Assembly: GCA_946894095.1 (NCBI GenBank)
Contig: OX335659.1
Coordinates: forward strand, 9,369,501 to 9,433,500
Origin: Incurvaria masculella
Lineage: Eukaryota > Arthropoda > Insecta > Lepidoptera > Incurvariidae
DNA length: 64,000 nucleotides
Direction: 5' to 3'
The notes beneath the pieces were generated by a model. That model was not told where the DNA came from, made no database searches, and saw only the letters and a list, made by a program, of their open reading frames with translations. Positions 63,934 through 64,000 of this stretch are shown piece by piece. Positions within the stretch are counted from its first letter, which is position 1; each line of letters starts with the position of its first letter. The position numbers were made by a program, and so were the translations under genes.

Positions 63934-64000
63934 CTGCAAGTCGATCAATTGTGCTGATTTAATCAATATTTAGGTCAATAATGAACAAATACCCAAAATA

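Overview
The window is nuclear DNA from an insect, most likely a moth or butterfly (Lepidoptera). The reasons are AT-rich introns packed with repeats, a short repeat starting aaccggccaagtgcgagtcgg-like with an internal GACG/GTCC microsatellite that I know from lepidopteran genomes, mariner copies, a CR1/Jockey-type LINE, and two intron-rich protein genes. There are no operons, rRNA genes or functional tRNA genes. Species assignment is inference.

Two genes fill the window and converge. On the + strand (3354-26405) an eight-exon gene encodes a 1497-residue ankyrin-repeat protein: about ten ankyrin repeats (residues ~60-470), a long charged Arg/Ser/Lys-rich region and a conserved cysteine/histidine-containing C-terminus. 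The eight exons join with intact phase to exactly 1498 codons including the stop. On the - strand (63933 down to 28005) lie 47 exons covering the last 2810 residues of an axonemal outer-arm beta-type dynein heavy chain (DNAH9/11/17 class; fly relatives Dhc93AB and kl-5). They run from the end of the linker through AAA1-AAA4 (four P-loops), stalk and microtubule-binding domain, AAA5, AAA6 and the C-terminal domain. All 47 exon junctions preserve frame; the N-terminal third of the protein lies beyond the right edge. The stop codons of the two genes are about 1.6 kb apart.

Layout: 1-2636 upstream sequence with one SINE; 2637-2998 a terminal-inverted-repeat MITE; ~3035-3605 a GC-rich promoter and exon 1; 3606-26124 ankyrin exons separated by repeat-rich introns, including a three-level nest of elements (4707-7016) and a 147-bp array of exon-4 tails (19939-20692); 26406-28004 intergenic; 28005-64000 dynein exons and introns. 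The introns of the 3' half of the dynein gene hold most of the elements: two TTAA-flanked MITEs, several SINEs, a LINE with a complete 974-residue ORF (42433-45357), a 155-bp satellite (46555-48110), and a truncated mariner (56116-57186).

The most unusual signals are: (1) repeated same-strand duplication of exon pieces into the intron just downstream (ankyrin exon 4, dynein exons 31, 38 and 27, possibly ankyrin exon 7); (2) a SINE family in which one common body carries different Pol III heads: tRNA-like, a second tRNA-like type, and a 5S rRNA-derived head; (3) a second short element whose head folds as a bacterial/plastid-style tRNA-Leu-like cloverleaf; (4) a TTAA-flanked MITE lying 13 bp upstream of the acceptor AG of a dynein exon.
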